DNA of 64,000 bases from Verrucomicrobiota bacterium (GCA_014860005.1 JACZKP010000111.1:62001-126000), one strand, 5' to 3'. Counted from the first letter of the stretch, positions 9,065-18,222 are shown. Notes: generated by a model not told the origin, from the letters alone. Numbers and translations are program-made.

Positions 9065-9988
9065 TCACAGCCGCGCATTATCAATCAACCGCGTTTTGCC
9101 GATAAACACCGCCAGTGCCATTTGCGTGCCGCGCCGAACCTTCGCCGCAGGCGACAGCGTTTCCGGGTCGAAAAACTCCACGTAATCCAACCGCGCGTTG
9201 GGGCAGCCTTCTATGAGTCGCGTTATTCGCGCTTTCAATCGGTTGGCCGGGACAGGTTGCCTGGCGGTGGCCACCAACTTGCGCGCCACTTGAAGGGAGC
9301 GCCACAACACCGTCGCCTGTGGCCGCAGTTCGCCCGTGAGATACTTGTTACGTGAGCTCATCGCCACGCCATCCGGCTCACGCACGGTGGGCGCAACGAC
9401 GATCTTCACCGGAAAGTTCAAGTCCCGCGCCATGCGTTTCACCACCGCAGCTTGCTGGAAATCCTTCGCGCCAAAAACCGCCACGTCCGGCAGCACCAGA
9501 TTGAACAACTTGGCCACCACCGTCGTCACGCCGCGAAAGTGCGTTGGTCGCGATGCGCCTTCCATTCCTTGCGACAGTTTTTCTTCAACGACGTAAGTGC
9601 TGTATTCCAGTGGCACGGGCGTCTCGCCTATGCGCTTCTTTTGGGATCGAACGGGCGGGACGCCCGTGCCACCAGCGCCGGGATACATCTCTATGTCGCC
9701 TGGCACGAACACGACATCCACGCCTGCCGCGCGGCACAGTTGCAGATCGCGCTTCAAGTCACGCGGGTAGTGGAATAAATCCTCTTTCGGACCAAACTGC
9801 GTCGGGTTCACGTAAATACTCACGACCAGCTTGCCCGCCGGGCCAACCCGCCGCCGCGCGGCTCGCACCAGACTCAAGTGGCCTTCGTGCAAGTAACCCA
9901 TCGTAGGCACCAACCCCACGCGCGTGCCGCGCCGCCCCCATTGTCTGGCCAGGCGCTGCATCGCCGGGAGTGAAGTCACCATTCGCAT
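9065..9988 (-). CDS. panC: pantothenate synthetase (pantoate--beta-alanine ligase)
   Basis: A 307-residue enzyme that condenses pantoate with beta-alanine using ATP to make pantothenate, the coenzyme A precursor. The nucleotidyltransferase motif VGLVPTMGYLHEGHLSLV carries the HxGH signature, followed by YVNPTQFGPKEDL..YPR, RPTHFRGVTTVVAKLFN, FGAKDFQQ and the VREPDGVAMSSRN loop. The residues between EMYP and STYV are expanded by about 22 (GTGVPPVRSQKK..GETPVPL), encoded by a palindromic repeat of a kind otherwise found between genes (9609-9673). The usual motifs on either side are intact, so the enzyme may still work. ATG 9988 was chosen over an upstream TTG (10036) on homology grounds. panB is not nearby. 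Confidence 0.95.
   Translation of the reverse strand: MRMVTSLPAMQRLARQWGRRGTRVGLVPTMGYLHEGHLSLVRAARRRVGPAGKLVVSIYVNPTQFGPKEDLFHYPRDLKRDLQLCRAAGVDVVFVPGDIEMYPGAGGTGVPPVRSQKKRIGETPVPLEYSTYVVEEKLSQGMEGASRPTHFRGVTTVVAKLFNLVLPDVAVFGAKDFQQAAVVKRMARDLNFPVKIVVAPTVREPDGVAMSSRNKYLTGELRPQATVLWRSLQVARKLVATARQPVPANRLKARITRLIEGCPNARLDYVEFFDPETLSPAAKVRRGTQMALAVFIGKTRLIDNARL
9609..9673. repeat. palindromic repeat inserted in frame within panC
   Basis: Arms 9609-9628 (AGTGGCACGGGCGTCTCGCC) and 9654-9673 (GGCGGGACGCCCGTGCCACC) are inverted copies matching at 18 of 20 positions with a 25-base spacer. Read on the panC strand it encodes GTGVPPV...GETPVPL, the translation expected from this type of repeat when it lies in coding DNA. 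It keeps the frame open. Confidence 0.85.
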
Positions 9989-10040
9989 GGCGCGAAATCT
10001 GTGCGAGCGGCAGCAGGCACGCAAATCAATTGTCAATACC

Positions 10041-10126
10041 TTGTAGGAGACGACGCAAGGAACTCTGACATCTCGTCCATGCTGCGCGTTTGCCTGAACT
10101 GAGCCTCCTTACGTCATCTCCTACAA
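10041..10126. repeat. long inverted repeat upstream of panC
   Basis: Arms 10041-10061 (TTGTAGGAGACGACGCAAGG plus A) and 10106-10126 (ending CATCTCCTACAA) are inverted copies matching at 19 of 21 positions, separated by 44 bases. It lies between the panC start and the glutaredoxin terminator. It resembles other intergenic palindromes in this window in layout but not in sequence. Confidence 0.75.
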
Positions 10127-10157
10127 AAAACAAGCCGCGCCAGTTCCCTGACGCGGC
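10125..10157 (-). terminator. rho-independent terminator after the glutaredoxin gene
   Basis: On the minus strand, GCCGCG (10157-10152) pairs with CGCGGC (10139-10134) around a 12-base loop and is followed by TTGTTTTTT (six consecutive T at 10130-10125). It lies 28 bases beyond the glutaredoxin stop. Confidence 0.7.
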
Positions 10158-10184
10158 GCGGATGGAATTCAGCGATCCAACCGA

Positions 10185-10523
10185 TCAGCGCCGGAATTCC
10201 AGCGGCGAACTTTGCGGCATCTCGTGCGCACACGGTTGATTGGTGGGCGCGTCCGCCGCGCGATCATTCGGGGCGACAACCTGGTTGGCGAGCATCCACG
10301 CCTCGACTTCCTCCCCGCTGATGTCCGCCAGCATCTGGCCGTTGATCTCCACGCAGGGGCTGAGCATCTGCCCGCTTTTCTCGATCATTTCCTGGCGTTG
10401 CGCCGGGTCGTTGATGATGTCGCGGTCTTCATAGGGCAGGTCGTGTTTCTTCAGCACAGCGCGCACGCCGTTGCTCCAGCCGCAGGTCGGTTTCAAATAA
10501 GCAATAATCTTCGGTTTGTTCAT
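10185..10523 (-). CDS. glutaredoxin family protein
   Basis: A 112-residue protein whose first ~80 residues form a glutaredoxin-like thioredoxin fold: KIIAYLKPTCGWSNGVRAVLKKHDLPYEDRDI, then a cis-Pro segment SPCVEINGQMLADISGEEVEAWM. The active site is CGWS, a single-cysteine variant of CPYC, which points to monothiol-type glutathione-linked chemistry or Fe-S handling. A further Cys precedes the VEI strand where the cis-Pro TVP motif usually sits (here SPCVEI), which is unusual. The C-terminal ~30 residues are polar and probably disordered. The start at 10523 was chosen because the first beta strand follows directly; ATG 10529 is a near alternative. Confidence 0.85.
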   Translation of the reverse strand: MNKPKIIAYLKPTCGWSNGVRAVLKKHDLPYEDRDIINDPAQRQEMIEKSGQMLSPCVEINGQMLADISGEEVEAWMLANQVVAPNDRAADAPTNQPCAHEMPQSSPLEFRR

Positions 10524-10624
10524 AACATTCGTGTTCGAGAGGGAGCTTGCCACAAAATCGCCAATTGGCAATGCCGGATGCGCACCCTGGCGGGTCAAGC
10601 GCAACAAAGCCCGGCGCACTGGGT

Positions 10625-11431
10625 TCAAAGAATTTGGATTTTCGTCAAATCCTCTTTCGGCTTGGGCCACTTGAGCTTCAGCTTCTCCAGCGCGTCCACC
10701 ACCGTGCGCGCGACGACGTAATCCCGGTACCATTTGCGATCCGCCGGCACGATGTGCCACGGTGCCCACGCGGTGCTGCAACAGTTCAACGCGTCTTCGT
10801 AGGCGCGCTGGAATTGCGGCCACTTCTTCCGCATCTCCAGGTCGGCGGATTCAAACTTCCAGTTCTTATGCGGGTTCTCCAGGCGTGACTGGAGCCGCTC
10901 GGCCTGTTCGGTTTTGCTGATATGCAGGAAGAATTTCAGCAGGACGACACGGTTGTCCGCCAAATGCTTTTCAAACGCGTTGATCTGGTCGTAACGCGCC
11001 CGCCAGACGCGTTCCGGCTGGAGTTTCATCACGCGCACGATCAACACGTCCTCGTAATGCGAACGGTTGAACACGCCAATACTGCCATAGCGCGGCACGC
11101 GCTGGTGAATGCGCCAGAGAAAATCGTGCGCGCGTTCCTCGACGGAGGGCGTTTTGAAATTCGCCGTCTCGACGCCGGCCGGGTTCACAAATTCCAGCAC
11201 GCGCTTCACCGTGCCGTCCTTGCCGCTGCAATCCATGCCCTGCAACAGGATCAGCACCGCGTGTCGGGCGTTGGCGTACAGCAATTCCTGCAACGCGCCG
11301 ATGCGCTGGCAGAACTTGGCCGTTTTCTCCCGGGCGGAGTCCTTGTTCAAACCGCCGCTAAACGCCGGGTCGTAATCCTTGAGGCGTATGGGTGGAACGA
11401 CTTTGGTGGGTTGCTTCATAGGTCCACGCAT
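10625..11431 (-). CDS. ppk2: polyphosphate kinase 2 family protein
   Basis: A 268-residue PPK2-family phosphotransferase that moves phosphate between polyphosphate and nucleotides (class not resolved from sequence alone). It has the Walker A loop GMDCSGKDGTVKRV, the following NPAGVETANFKTPSVEERAHDFLWR segment, Walker B-like FNRSHYEDVLIVRV, and the lid region ISKTEQAERLQSRL followed by W-P-Q-F and WHIVPADRKWYRDYVVAR. Length matches single-domain PPK2 enzymes (260-300 residues). An in-frame ATG at 11419 is equally plausible as start. It lies 101 bases upstream of the glutaredoxin gene on the same strand. Confidence 0.93.
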   Translation of the reverse strand: MRGPMKQPTKVVPPIRLKDYDPAFSGGLNKDSAREKTAKFCQRIGALQELLYANARHAVLILLQGMDCSGKDGTVKRVLEFVNPAGVETANFKTPSVEERAHDFLWRIHQRVPRYGSIGVFNRSHYEDVLIVRVMKLQPERVWRARYDQINAFEKHLADNRVVLLKFFLHISKTEQAERLQSRLENPHKNWKFESADLEMRKKWPQFQRAYEDALNCCSTAWAPWHIVPADRKWYRDYVVARTVVDALEKLKLKWPKPKEDLTKIQIL

Positions 11432-11520
11432 CTAACCACGGATCAGCCCGGATGGACACGGCTTTTTTTCTGAAACGCGGTCTTTCCAACGGTCTGGCCG
11501 GGCGTAACTATGAGCATGTC

Positions 11521-12198
11521 ATGCGCATCTTGTTGGCAGAGGACGTGGCCAAGGTGGCGGAACATATCCGCCAGGGGTTGGTGGCGGAGGGGTATGCCGT
11601 GGACGTGGCGGCCGACGGCGACGAGGCGCTTTGGTTGGCGCAGTTGCATCCGTATGACGTCTTGGTGTTGGACGTGATGATGCCGGTCAAGGACGGTTTC
11701 ACGGTGGTGCGCCAGTTGCGCCGCAAGCAGATCACCACCCCGGTGCTGTTCCTGACCTCGCGTGCCGAGGTGGAAGATCGCGTGCGCGGACTGGACGCCG
11801 GCGGAGATGACTATCTCACCAAACCATTCTCCATGGCCGAACTGCTGGCGCGCTTGCGGGCCTTGTTGCGCCGCCAACGCCCCCAGGCGAACAACCTCCT
11901 GCGCGTGGCCGATCTGGAACTCGATCTGGTGGCGCATCACGCGACGCGTGCCGGCGCGCGCATCGAACTAACCCGCCGTGAGTTCGCCCTGCTGGAATTC
12001 CTGATGAGTTCCTCGCCGCACCCGGTGAGCAAGACGGCAATCATCGAGCACGTGTGGGATCAGCACTTCGATTCGCAGACCAACGTGGTGAACGTTTATA
12101 TCAAGTTGTTGCGAAACAAAATTGATCGGCCGGCCTGGCCGCCTTTGCTGAAGACGGTTCGCGGCGTGGGGTTCGCGTTGCGCGAGGAGGAAACATGA
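11521..12198 (+). CDS. OmpR/PhoB-family response regulator
   Basis: A 225-residue regulator. The receiver domain (1-120) has the full phosphorylation site: Asp8, phospho-acceptor Asp51 in VLVLDVMMP, Thr79 and Lys101 in YLTKPF. A winged-helix DNA-binding domain follows (~128-222) with LTRREFALLEFLMSS and VVNVYIKLLRNKID...LLKTVRGVGFAL, so it is a transcription factor of the OmpR class. ATG 11521 was chosen because MRILLAED is the canonical receiver start; an upstream in-frame ATG at 11452 adds 23 unrelated residues. The stop overlaps the kinase start by four bases (ATGA), indicating translational coupling. Target genes are unknown. Confidence 0.95.
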   Translation: MRILLAEDVAKVAEHIRQGLVAEGYAVDVAADGDEALWLAQLHPYDVLVLDVMMPVKDGFTVVRQLRRKQITTPVLFLTSRAEVEDRVRGLDAGGDDYLTKPFSMAELLARLRALLRRQRPQANNLLRVADLELDLVAHHATRAGARIELTRREFALLEFLMSSSPHPVSKTAIIEHVWDQHFDSQTNVVNVYIKLLRNKIDRPAWPPLLKTVRGVGFALREEET

Positions 12199-13289
12199 AA
12201 TCGTTGCGCGCCCGGCTGACCGTGTGGTTTGCGTCGAGCCTCGTGCTGGTGCTGTTAGTGTTTGTCGCGTTCACTTACCGGTTGCTTGATGCTGAATTGC
12301 ACCAGAAGTCCTGGCAGCGCAATTATCCAGATCATCCCGATTGGAAACTCCATGGCAGTTATTCGGACGCGGAAGTTCGCGATGTGATGGGCGAACTGGT
12401 GGAAACCTCGCTGGCCTACGGCGTGCCGCTGGCGCTGGTAACCCTGCTGATCGGTTACTGGCTGGCGCGCAAATCCGTGAAGCCCATCGCAACCGTGAAC
12501 CAGCAATTGCAGTCCATCCGCGCCCCGCACCTCTCGCAGCGCATAGAACTGCCGGAGGTGGACCGCGAATTCCGCGAACTCGTCCGTCACATCAACGAAT
12601 TGCTCGCGCGGCTGGAACATTCCTTCAACGACATGAGCGAGTTCGCAGCGAAGGTCGCGCACGAACTCCGCACGCCACTGGCCATTCTCCGGCTCAAGGT
12701 CGAGCAGGCCGGCGGACAAATCCCACCCGACTTCGCGGAGGAGTTGCAGGCGGAACTCCACCAATTAACGCATGTGGTGGACCAATCGCTCCTCATCGCC
12801 AAGGCTGAACAGGGCCGGCTATTGCTTGCACCCAAAACGTTTGATCTGGCGGTTTTGGTGGCAGAGGTAGCCGAGGATTTCTCATTGCTGGCGCAGGAGG
12901 AGAACCGCGTATTGCGGCTCGCCGTCAAGCCTCCCGGGCCAGTTGTTGCCGATCCCAAACACGCCCGGCAGATGATCCATAATCTTCTGGAGAATGCGCT
13001 CAAGCATGGCCAGGGAGAGATTCGTGTCACGCTCCGGCAGCGCGGCAATCGCTGCCTGCTCATTCTCACAAATCGGCTGCGTGCCCGCTCGGCTGGGCGC
13101 CCGGCCACGCTCGGATTGGGACTGCGCGTCGTGGACACGCTGCTCGCATTGCAACCGGACTTGCGTTGCCGTCGCCGGGCTAACACCACCTGCTACGCTG
13201 TCCGCTTGTCGTTTCCCGGCGTATTAGCCGGAGCGGAGGCGGCTGTTCCCACAGATGGTCTGCAATCTACGATTGATCCCGGTATTTGA
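12195..13289 (+). CDS. sensor histidine kinase with degenerate ATP-lid
   Basis: A 364-residue inner-membrane kinase, partner of the preceding regulator. TM helices at ~8-28 and ~74-92 enclose a short periplasmic loop of about 45 residues; a HAMP-like linker (KSVKPIATVNQQL) leads to the H-box FAAKVAHELRTPLAILRLKVEQ. The N-box NLLENALKHG is intact. The expected DxGxG box is replaced by LILTNRLRARSAGR, although a GLGLRVVD G2-like motif follows. Such kinases may have weak catalysis or act mainly as phosphatases; this is inference. The protein ends about 35 residues after the last conserved strand. Confidence 0.9.
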   Translation: MKSLRARLTVWFASSLVLVLLVFVAFTYRLLDAELHQKSWQRNYPDHPDWKLHGSYSDAEVRDVMGELVETSLAYGVPLALVTLLIGYWLARKSVKPIATVNQQLQSIRAPHLSQRIELPEVDREFRELVRHINELLARLEHSFNDMSEFAAKVAHELRTPLAILRLKVEQAGGQIPPDFAEELQAELHQLTHVVDQSLLIAKAEQGRLLLAPKTFDLAVLVAEVAEDFSLLAQEENRVLRLAVKPPGPVVADPKHARQMIHNLLENALKHGQGEIRVTLRQRGNRCLLILTNRLRARSAGRPATLGLGLRVVDTLLALQPDLRCRRRANTTCYAVRLSFPGVLAGAEAAVPTDGLQSTIDPGI

Positions 13290-13463
13290 CCCAGGGGACA
13301 GAGCATCAAATCCTCGTTTGCTTCCGCGTGTGACAGGCCAGGAATAAAAGTTTTTTAATCTCAGCCTCGTGGAGCCTTCATGCGGTTGTGCCATGCTCAC
13401 ATCACGCAGGCAATGTGCGGCAGAAACGTTCTTGCCCTCTGTCGGCCTGCGGATTTAATCGAG

Positions 13464-15290
13464 ATGCGGTTTCATGACGAAAGACAATTGGTGGGGGCAG
13501 TTGCCCGGAGTTCGCTTGTGGTCCTGCCCGGGCGACTCATTCTGCTGACGCTCACGATCATGTTGACGTTTGTCAGCCTCGCCCGGGGTGTGGTTTACGT
13601 TTATGCGGCTGCTGAAGGAAGCGGCGATGGTTCTTCCTGGGCGAACGCCTACACGAATTTGCAGGACGCATTGGCGTCGCCGGAGGATGAGATTTGGGTG
13701 GCGACCGGCATTTATCGGCCCGCGCCGCCGGGCGGCGATCGCAATGCCACTTTCCAACTTCGCAGTGGAAGCGCGCTGTACGGTGGCTTCGCGGGCGGTG
13801 AAACGAATCGCGCCCAGCGCGATTCGACATCGAACCTGACGATTCTCAGCGGCGATTTACTGGGCAACGACGGCGCCAACTGGACCAACGGAAGCGATAA
13901 CTCCTATCACGTTTTAACCGCGACCAACGTGGACGCGACCGCCGTGCTCGACGGCTTCACGATCACCGGCGGCAACAACGCTGACTTCGGTGCCGGCCTC
14001 CGGCTGGAAAATGCCGCTCTGCGCCTGGCCAACTGCGTCATCGCCACTAATCTCGCCGGCATCGGCGGAGGCCTGACCGCCGTGGACAGCGCGCCGCTCA
14101 TCACCAATTGCACCTTCCGGGGCAACCTGGCGTGGAGCGGACGGGGCGGCGCCATTTACACCCAGACCACTACGCCGTTGACCATCGTCATTCGCGACTG
14201 TCAGTTCATCGGGAATCAAGCATGGGTCAATGCCGGGCCGGGCGATGCCGGGGCCGTCTGGAGCGGATTCGATTGCACATTGGACCTCAGCGATTCGTTG
14301 TTCGAAGCGAACGAAGCGCGCTGGCGTTTTGCTTATGGCAACCTGGCGGCCAACGGGGGCGCGCTCGTCGTTTTTGGCGTCGGCAGCCGGATTGACCGGT
14401 GTGTGTTTCGGCAGAATCGCGCGCACATTGGCGGCGCACTGTGGATTGCGCGCGATACGATCGTGGCCAACTGCCTGTTCGTCGGCAACGAAGCCTATCG
14501 GGTCAGCAGCGGCGAGTTTGATTACGGCGGTTATGCCGGGGCGATTTACGCCGCCAACGGCACGAATCTGATCACGGGTTGCACGCTCCACGCGAACAAG
14601 GCGCGCAGCACCGGTGGTGTCTGGGTGGGGATGGGCGAAACCACCATCGCCAATTCGATTCTCTGGAGCAACACGGCCACGGAAGAGGATGCGAAACCCA
14701 CGGATGCGCAGTTCAACGGCTCGCCCAAGTTGCGGCACAGTTGTGTTCGCAATCTTCTCGATCCGCTCCCTGGCGAAGACCCGCCCGATCCGGCCAAGTA
14801 TCCCGGTTGCATCACCAACGCGCCCCTGTTTGTCAACGAACCCGGCCCCGACAACATCGCGGGCAACACCGACGACGACCTGCACCTGCTGCCCAACTCG
14901 CCCTGTCTGGACGCCGGCGATAACAATTACATCCAAGGCTGGGCCCAACTGGACTTGGCGCGTAACAATCGCCGTTACGAGATGATCGCCGTGGTGAACA
15001 CCGGCTCTGGTGTCGCCCCCATTACGGACATGGGGGCTTACGAAATGACAGCCCCGTTCATTTCGACACTGTCAAACATCGCGGAGAGCGAGATGCAAGT
15101 GGAGTGGAGTTCGCTAGGTACCGGCTGGAATTACACGTTGGAATGGAAAGCCGATCTCGCCGACTCAAACTGGGAGCCGGTGGCACCCACGAGTATATGG
15201 CCGGTGACCAACACCAGCGCCGTTGTCAGCACAATCAATCTGAGTACCAAGGGTTTCTTCCGTGTCAGGGCCGCACTGGTCCCGCCTTGA
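13464..15290 (+). CDS. secreted parallel beta-helix protein with choice-of-anchor Q-like tail
   Basis: A protein of about 608 residues. A long hydrophobic region (GRLILLTLTIMLTFVSLARG) serves as signal sequence. The mature part opens VYVYAAAEGSGDGSSWANAYTNLQDAL, followed by IWVATGIYRP and repeated GGxxxxGAGLRLENAALRLANCVI / NCTFRGN / GGALW units, the pattern of right-handed parallel beta-helix proteins. Near residue 480 SPCLDAGD...LDLARNNR...TDMGAYE matches the choice-of-anchor Q type region. The last ~75 residues form an FN3-like segment ending GFFRVRAAL, similar to the tails of neighbouring exported proteins. Start alternatives are ATG 13380 and ATG 13464; the latter gives the more usual signal peptide. 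First gene of a co-directional exported-protein run. Confidence 0.85.
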   Translation: MRFHDERQLVGAVARSSLVVLPGRLILLTLTIMLTFVSLARGVVYVYAAAEGSGDGSSWANAYTNLQDALASPEDEIWVATGIYRPAPPGGDRNATFQLRSGSALYGGFAGGETNRAQRDSTSNLTILSGDLLGNDGANWTNGSDNSYHVLTATNVDATAVLDGFTITGGNNADFGAGLRLENAALRLANCVIATNLAGIGGGLTAVDSAPLITNCTFRGNLAWSGRGGAIYTQTTTPLTIVIRDCQFIGNQAWVNAGPGDAGAVWSGFDCTLDLSDSLFEANEARWRFAYGNLAANGGALVVFGVGSRIDRCVFRQNRAHIGGALWIARDTIVANCLFVGNEAYRVSSGEFDYGGYAGAIYAANGTNLITGCTLHANKARSTGGVWVGMGETTIANSILWSNTATEEDAKPTDAQFNGSPKLRHSCVRNLLDPLPGEDPPDPAKYPGCITNAPLFVNEPGPDNIAGNTDDDLHLLPNSPCLDAGDNNYIQGWAQLDLARNNRRYEMIAVVNTGSGVAPITDMGAYEMTAPFISTLSNIAESEMQVEWSSLGTGWNYTLEWKADLADSNWEPVAPTSIWPVTNTSAVVSTINLSTKGFFRVRAALVPP

Positions 15291-15319
15291 AGCATGACTC
15301 CAGCCGCTAGCAACAATCT

Positions 15320-18184
15320 ATGAACAGCAAACAATCCCGGTCAAACCTCGCTCCCATCCTCTTCGCCGGCCTGTTTTCGGCAACCCTGTTGCTATCCTCC
15401 CGCCCAGCAGTGGCTCAGGACGGCTGGCTCACGCTCGCCAATCCGCATTGGAACATCACGCTCACCGATGCGGGTTACTCAGACTTCCTGCTCGACAACA
15501 CGCCCGGCTTCGAGGGCCGTGAATATCTGTCCGGCGAATGGGGCGCGGCGGTTGGCTACCAACTTTCCGATGGAGCGGTCGTTCCGCCGTTATGGCTCGA
15601 GAAGAATTTCTGGTTCCCAGATTGGGTTACGGATTCCAACTTCGGCGTGAAATCCGCCATCGCGCAAATCGGTTTGAACGCCGAAAACCTGCCCATCGCG
15701 CAGGCCGTCCTGACCAACAGCCATCTTGAAATCACTTTGCGCCACGAGATGCTCGACACGGTCGTGGGCACGCCGATGGGAATCACACCCGCCTCCAGCA
15801 CCGACGCGGGCACGTTCATTCACAGCGATCGTTACGTGTTGAAGCAAACCTGCACGGTCAAAAACATTTCCGGCGCGGCCATTTCCAACGTGCAGCTCTT
15901 CCAACTGCTGCATGGGCTGAATTCACAGCGCGGGCTTTATGATAACCGGACTTATGCCGGCCCGTTGAGCGAGTTTCGCTACGACAGCACACAAGCAGGC
16001 GTGGACACGTGGGCCGTGGGCGCGGGCAGTTCGAGCGCCGGACTGGAGGACTACATCAGTTTTCACGCGAGCGTGGCCCCGAGCGCGTTTGAAAACGGGC
16101 ATTATGGCATCGAAGGCAACGGAGTGGACGATCACAGCATCGGCAAACCGTCGGTTGGGGTGCATCTTTCCATTGAGGACAATTGGCAAAACGCGCCCTA
16201 CAGGGCGCGCGCCGGCACGGATTTTTTTGCGCCCGCGCAACGCTGGGTGGCGGGAGCGCAACGGTGGGACCTTGGCAATCTTGCCGCAGGCCAGTCGGCC
16301 AGCCTGGATGTGCTGCTCACGCTTCGCACCGGCACCAAAGTCACCAACGGCCCGGATAAATCCGGCGGTTGCAACGGCGGCTCAAGTGTGCCGGGCGGGT
16401 TGGATTATGAGTTCGAAGACGTTTCCGAGGACGGCTCATGCTTCGGCGATTATTCGCAGGCGGACGAGGTCGAGGTTGAAGCCCGGATTGCCGAGGGCGA
16501 GTTCGATGATTTCTCTTTCCTTCTGCCCGGCGGGCCGGTGCAGCTTTGGGAGGTGGAGTTCAGCGGTTCATTTTCCGGAGAGGTTCATCTCAATTTCGGT
16601 TACGACCCAACGATCCTCCCCGCGGGCCTCGACCAGACCACGCTCTGCCTGTATCAATTCACCGACCACGCCTGGCACAAGCTCCCTGGCGCGGTGAATC
16701 CGGTGACGCACACCATCGCCGTAACCGTTTCCAGCCTGTCGAAATTCGCGCTGGGCGTGGACGCGGCGGGAGAAACTTTCACAATTACCGGGGACGTCGC
16801 GCCCGCGTCGAGCGGTACGTTGAGCGGCCCAGGTGATTACGCCTACGGCGCTCAGGCGACCATTGTGGCCACAGCCGCCGAAGGCCACGCGTTTGCCAGC
16901 TGGACCGAAAGCGGCGAGGTGGTCAGCCTGTCACCGGGATACAACTTCATCGTCCGGAGCAACCGCACCTTGACGGCCAATTTCATTGACGCGGGCGACG
17001 GGCGGACGATTGCCACCGTCGCGCAGCCGGCCAGCGGCGGTGCGACCAGCGGTGACGGCGCGTATGCCATCGGGGCGAGCGCCACAGTGGTGGGCGTTCC
17101 GAGCGCCGGCTACAAATTCTCGAAGTGGCTGGAGAACGGCATCTTGGTCAGCTCCGCGGCCACTTACACGTTCACCGTTTCAAGCAATCGCACGCTCACG
17201 GCGAAATTCAAACCGGTTTACTCCGTTGTCGTCAGCGCGGAGCCGGAGAACGGCGGGGAAGTGGAAGCCGATTTGTTTTACGAGCCCGGCGAGCTGGCCA
17301 AGCTCAAGGCCAAGCCCAAGACCGGTTGGTGCTTTGTGAACTGGACGCAGAACGGCGTGCCCGTCAGCACCGATCCGAATTTTCAATTCAACGTCACCGG
17401 CAATCGCACGCTGGTGGGCCATTTTGCCCAAGGCAACCGCATTGACGCGAGTGTCTATCTCGGCATCGGCGGTACGGTCAGCGGTGGCGGCGTTTATCAA
17501 TCCGGCGCGAGTGTCACCGTGGTGGCCAACGCCAATTCTGGATACGCCTTCACGAGCTGGACGGAATTCGGCGAACAGGTGAGCACGAACGACAGTTACA
17601 CCTTCACCTGCGCTACGAACCGTGTGCTCCTCGCCAATTTCGTGGCTGCCTCGACCACCACCAACTCTCCACCGCTTGCCTTCGGCAGCGAGTTCTTTCA
17701 GCTCACGGGCCTGCCGCTTGCCATCAACATCACCGATTTGATGTGGAGCGACTCCGACCCGGATGGCGATCCCATCACGTTTGTCGGGGTGAGCGCGACG
17801 AGTTCCAACGGCCTCGCGCTGGCGACCAACGCCACGCAAATCCTCGTCCCGGCCAACGCCGTCGCCGACGGTTTCAGCTACATCATCGCCGACACCCACG
17901 GGGTGACCGCGATCGGCACGGCGACGATTTCGATCATCACGAACATCACCAGCCGCGGCGTTGCACTCAACCGCGCGCCGGACGGATTGGCCACGATCAG
18001 TTTCACCGGTGTGCCGTGGTATTCCTACGAAGTTCAGCGCGCGACGAACGGCACGTTCACCGGCACGCTGCAAACCTGGCCCGTTCAGGCCTGGGCCGAT
18101 GGCTCGATCCTGATTCAGGATGATTTCACCGACCTCGCGAGCAAGCCGCCGCAGGCGTTCTATCGGCTGCGCTACAACCCATGA
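15320..18184 (+). CDS. large secreted protein with four InlB-type repeats and a cadherin-like domain
   Basis: A 954-residue protein with a clear signal peptide (ILFAGLFSATLLLSSRPAVAQ). Residues ~35-480 form an unrecognised N-terminal region with beta-rich character. Four divergent InlB B-repeat-like units follow at ~486-555, 563-635, 634-703 and 708-775, each with a G..SG.G.Y..G..A.V.A....G..F..W...G pattern ending in SNRTLTANF-like strings. Residues ~785-875 look like a cadherin/Big-type domain (SDSDPDGDPITFVGV). The C-terminus ends in a W..YEVQRATNG...AFYRLRYNP segment. The protein is probably surface-exposed and adhesive or structural; this is inferred from architecture. It begins 29 bases after the beta-helix gene. 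Confidence 0.85.
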   Translation: MNSKQSRSNLAPILFAGLFSATLLLSSRPAVAQDGWLTLANPHWNITLTDAGYSDFLLDNTPGFEGREYLSGEWGAAVGYQLSDGAVVPPLWLEKNFWFPDWVTDSNFGVKSAIAQIGLNAENLPIAQAVLTNSHLEITLRHEMLDTVVGTPMGITPASSTDAGTFIHSDRYVLKQTCTVKNISGAAISNVQLFQLLHGLNSQRGLYDNRTYAGPLSEFRYDSTQAGVDTWAVGAGSSSAGLEDYISFHASVAPSAFENGHYGIEGNGVDDHSIGKPSVGVHLSIEDNWQNAPYRARAGTDFFAPAQRWVAGAQRWDLGNLAAGQSASLDVLLTLRTGTKVTNGPDKSGGCNGGSSVPGGLDYEFEDVSEDGSCFGDYSQADEVEVEARIAEGEFDDFSFLLPGGPVQLWEVEFSGSFSGEVHLNFGYDPTILPAGLDQTTLCLYQFTDHAWHKLPGAVNPVTHTIAVTVSSLSKFALGVDAAGETFTITGDVAPASSGTLSGPGDYAYGAQATIVATAAEGHAFASWTESGEVVSLSPGYNFIVRSNRTLTANFIDAGDGRTIATVAQPASGGATSGDGAYAIGASATVVGVPSAGYKFSKWLENGILVSSAATYTFTVSSNRTLTAKFKPVYSVVVSAEPENGGEVEADLFYEPGELAKLKAKPKTGWCFVNWTQNGVPVSTDPNFQFNVTGNRTLVGHFAQGNRIDASVYLGIGGTVSGGGVYQSGASVTVVANANSGYAFTSWTEFGEQVSTNDSYTFTCATNRVLLANFVAASTTTNSPPLAFGSEFFQLTGLPLAINITDLMWSDSDPDGDPITFVGVSATSSNGLALATNATQILVPANAVADGFSYIIADTHGVTAIGTATISIITNITSRGVALNRAPDGLATISFTGVPWYSYEVQRATNGTFTGTLQTWPVQAWADGSILIQDDFTDLASKPPQAFYRLRYNP

Positions 18185-18222
18185 ACTGTTACCAACCATC
18201 AACCACAACCTGCTAAATTACC

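Noticed and set aside
13914..14948. 344-residue open frame antisense to the beta-helix gene
   Set aside because: Low-complexity Gly/Arg/Val composition from high-GC codon mirroring; the sense frame has clear family motifs and signal peptide.
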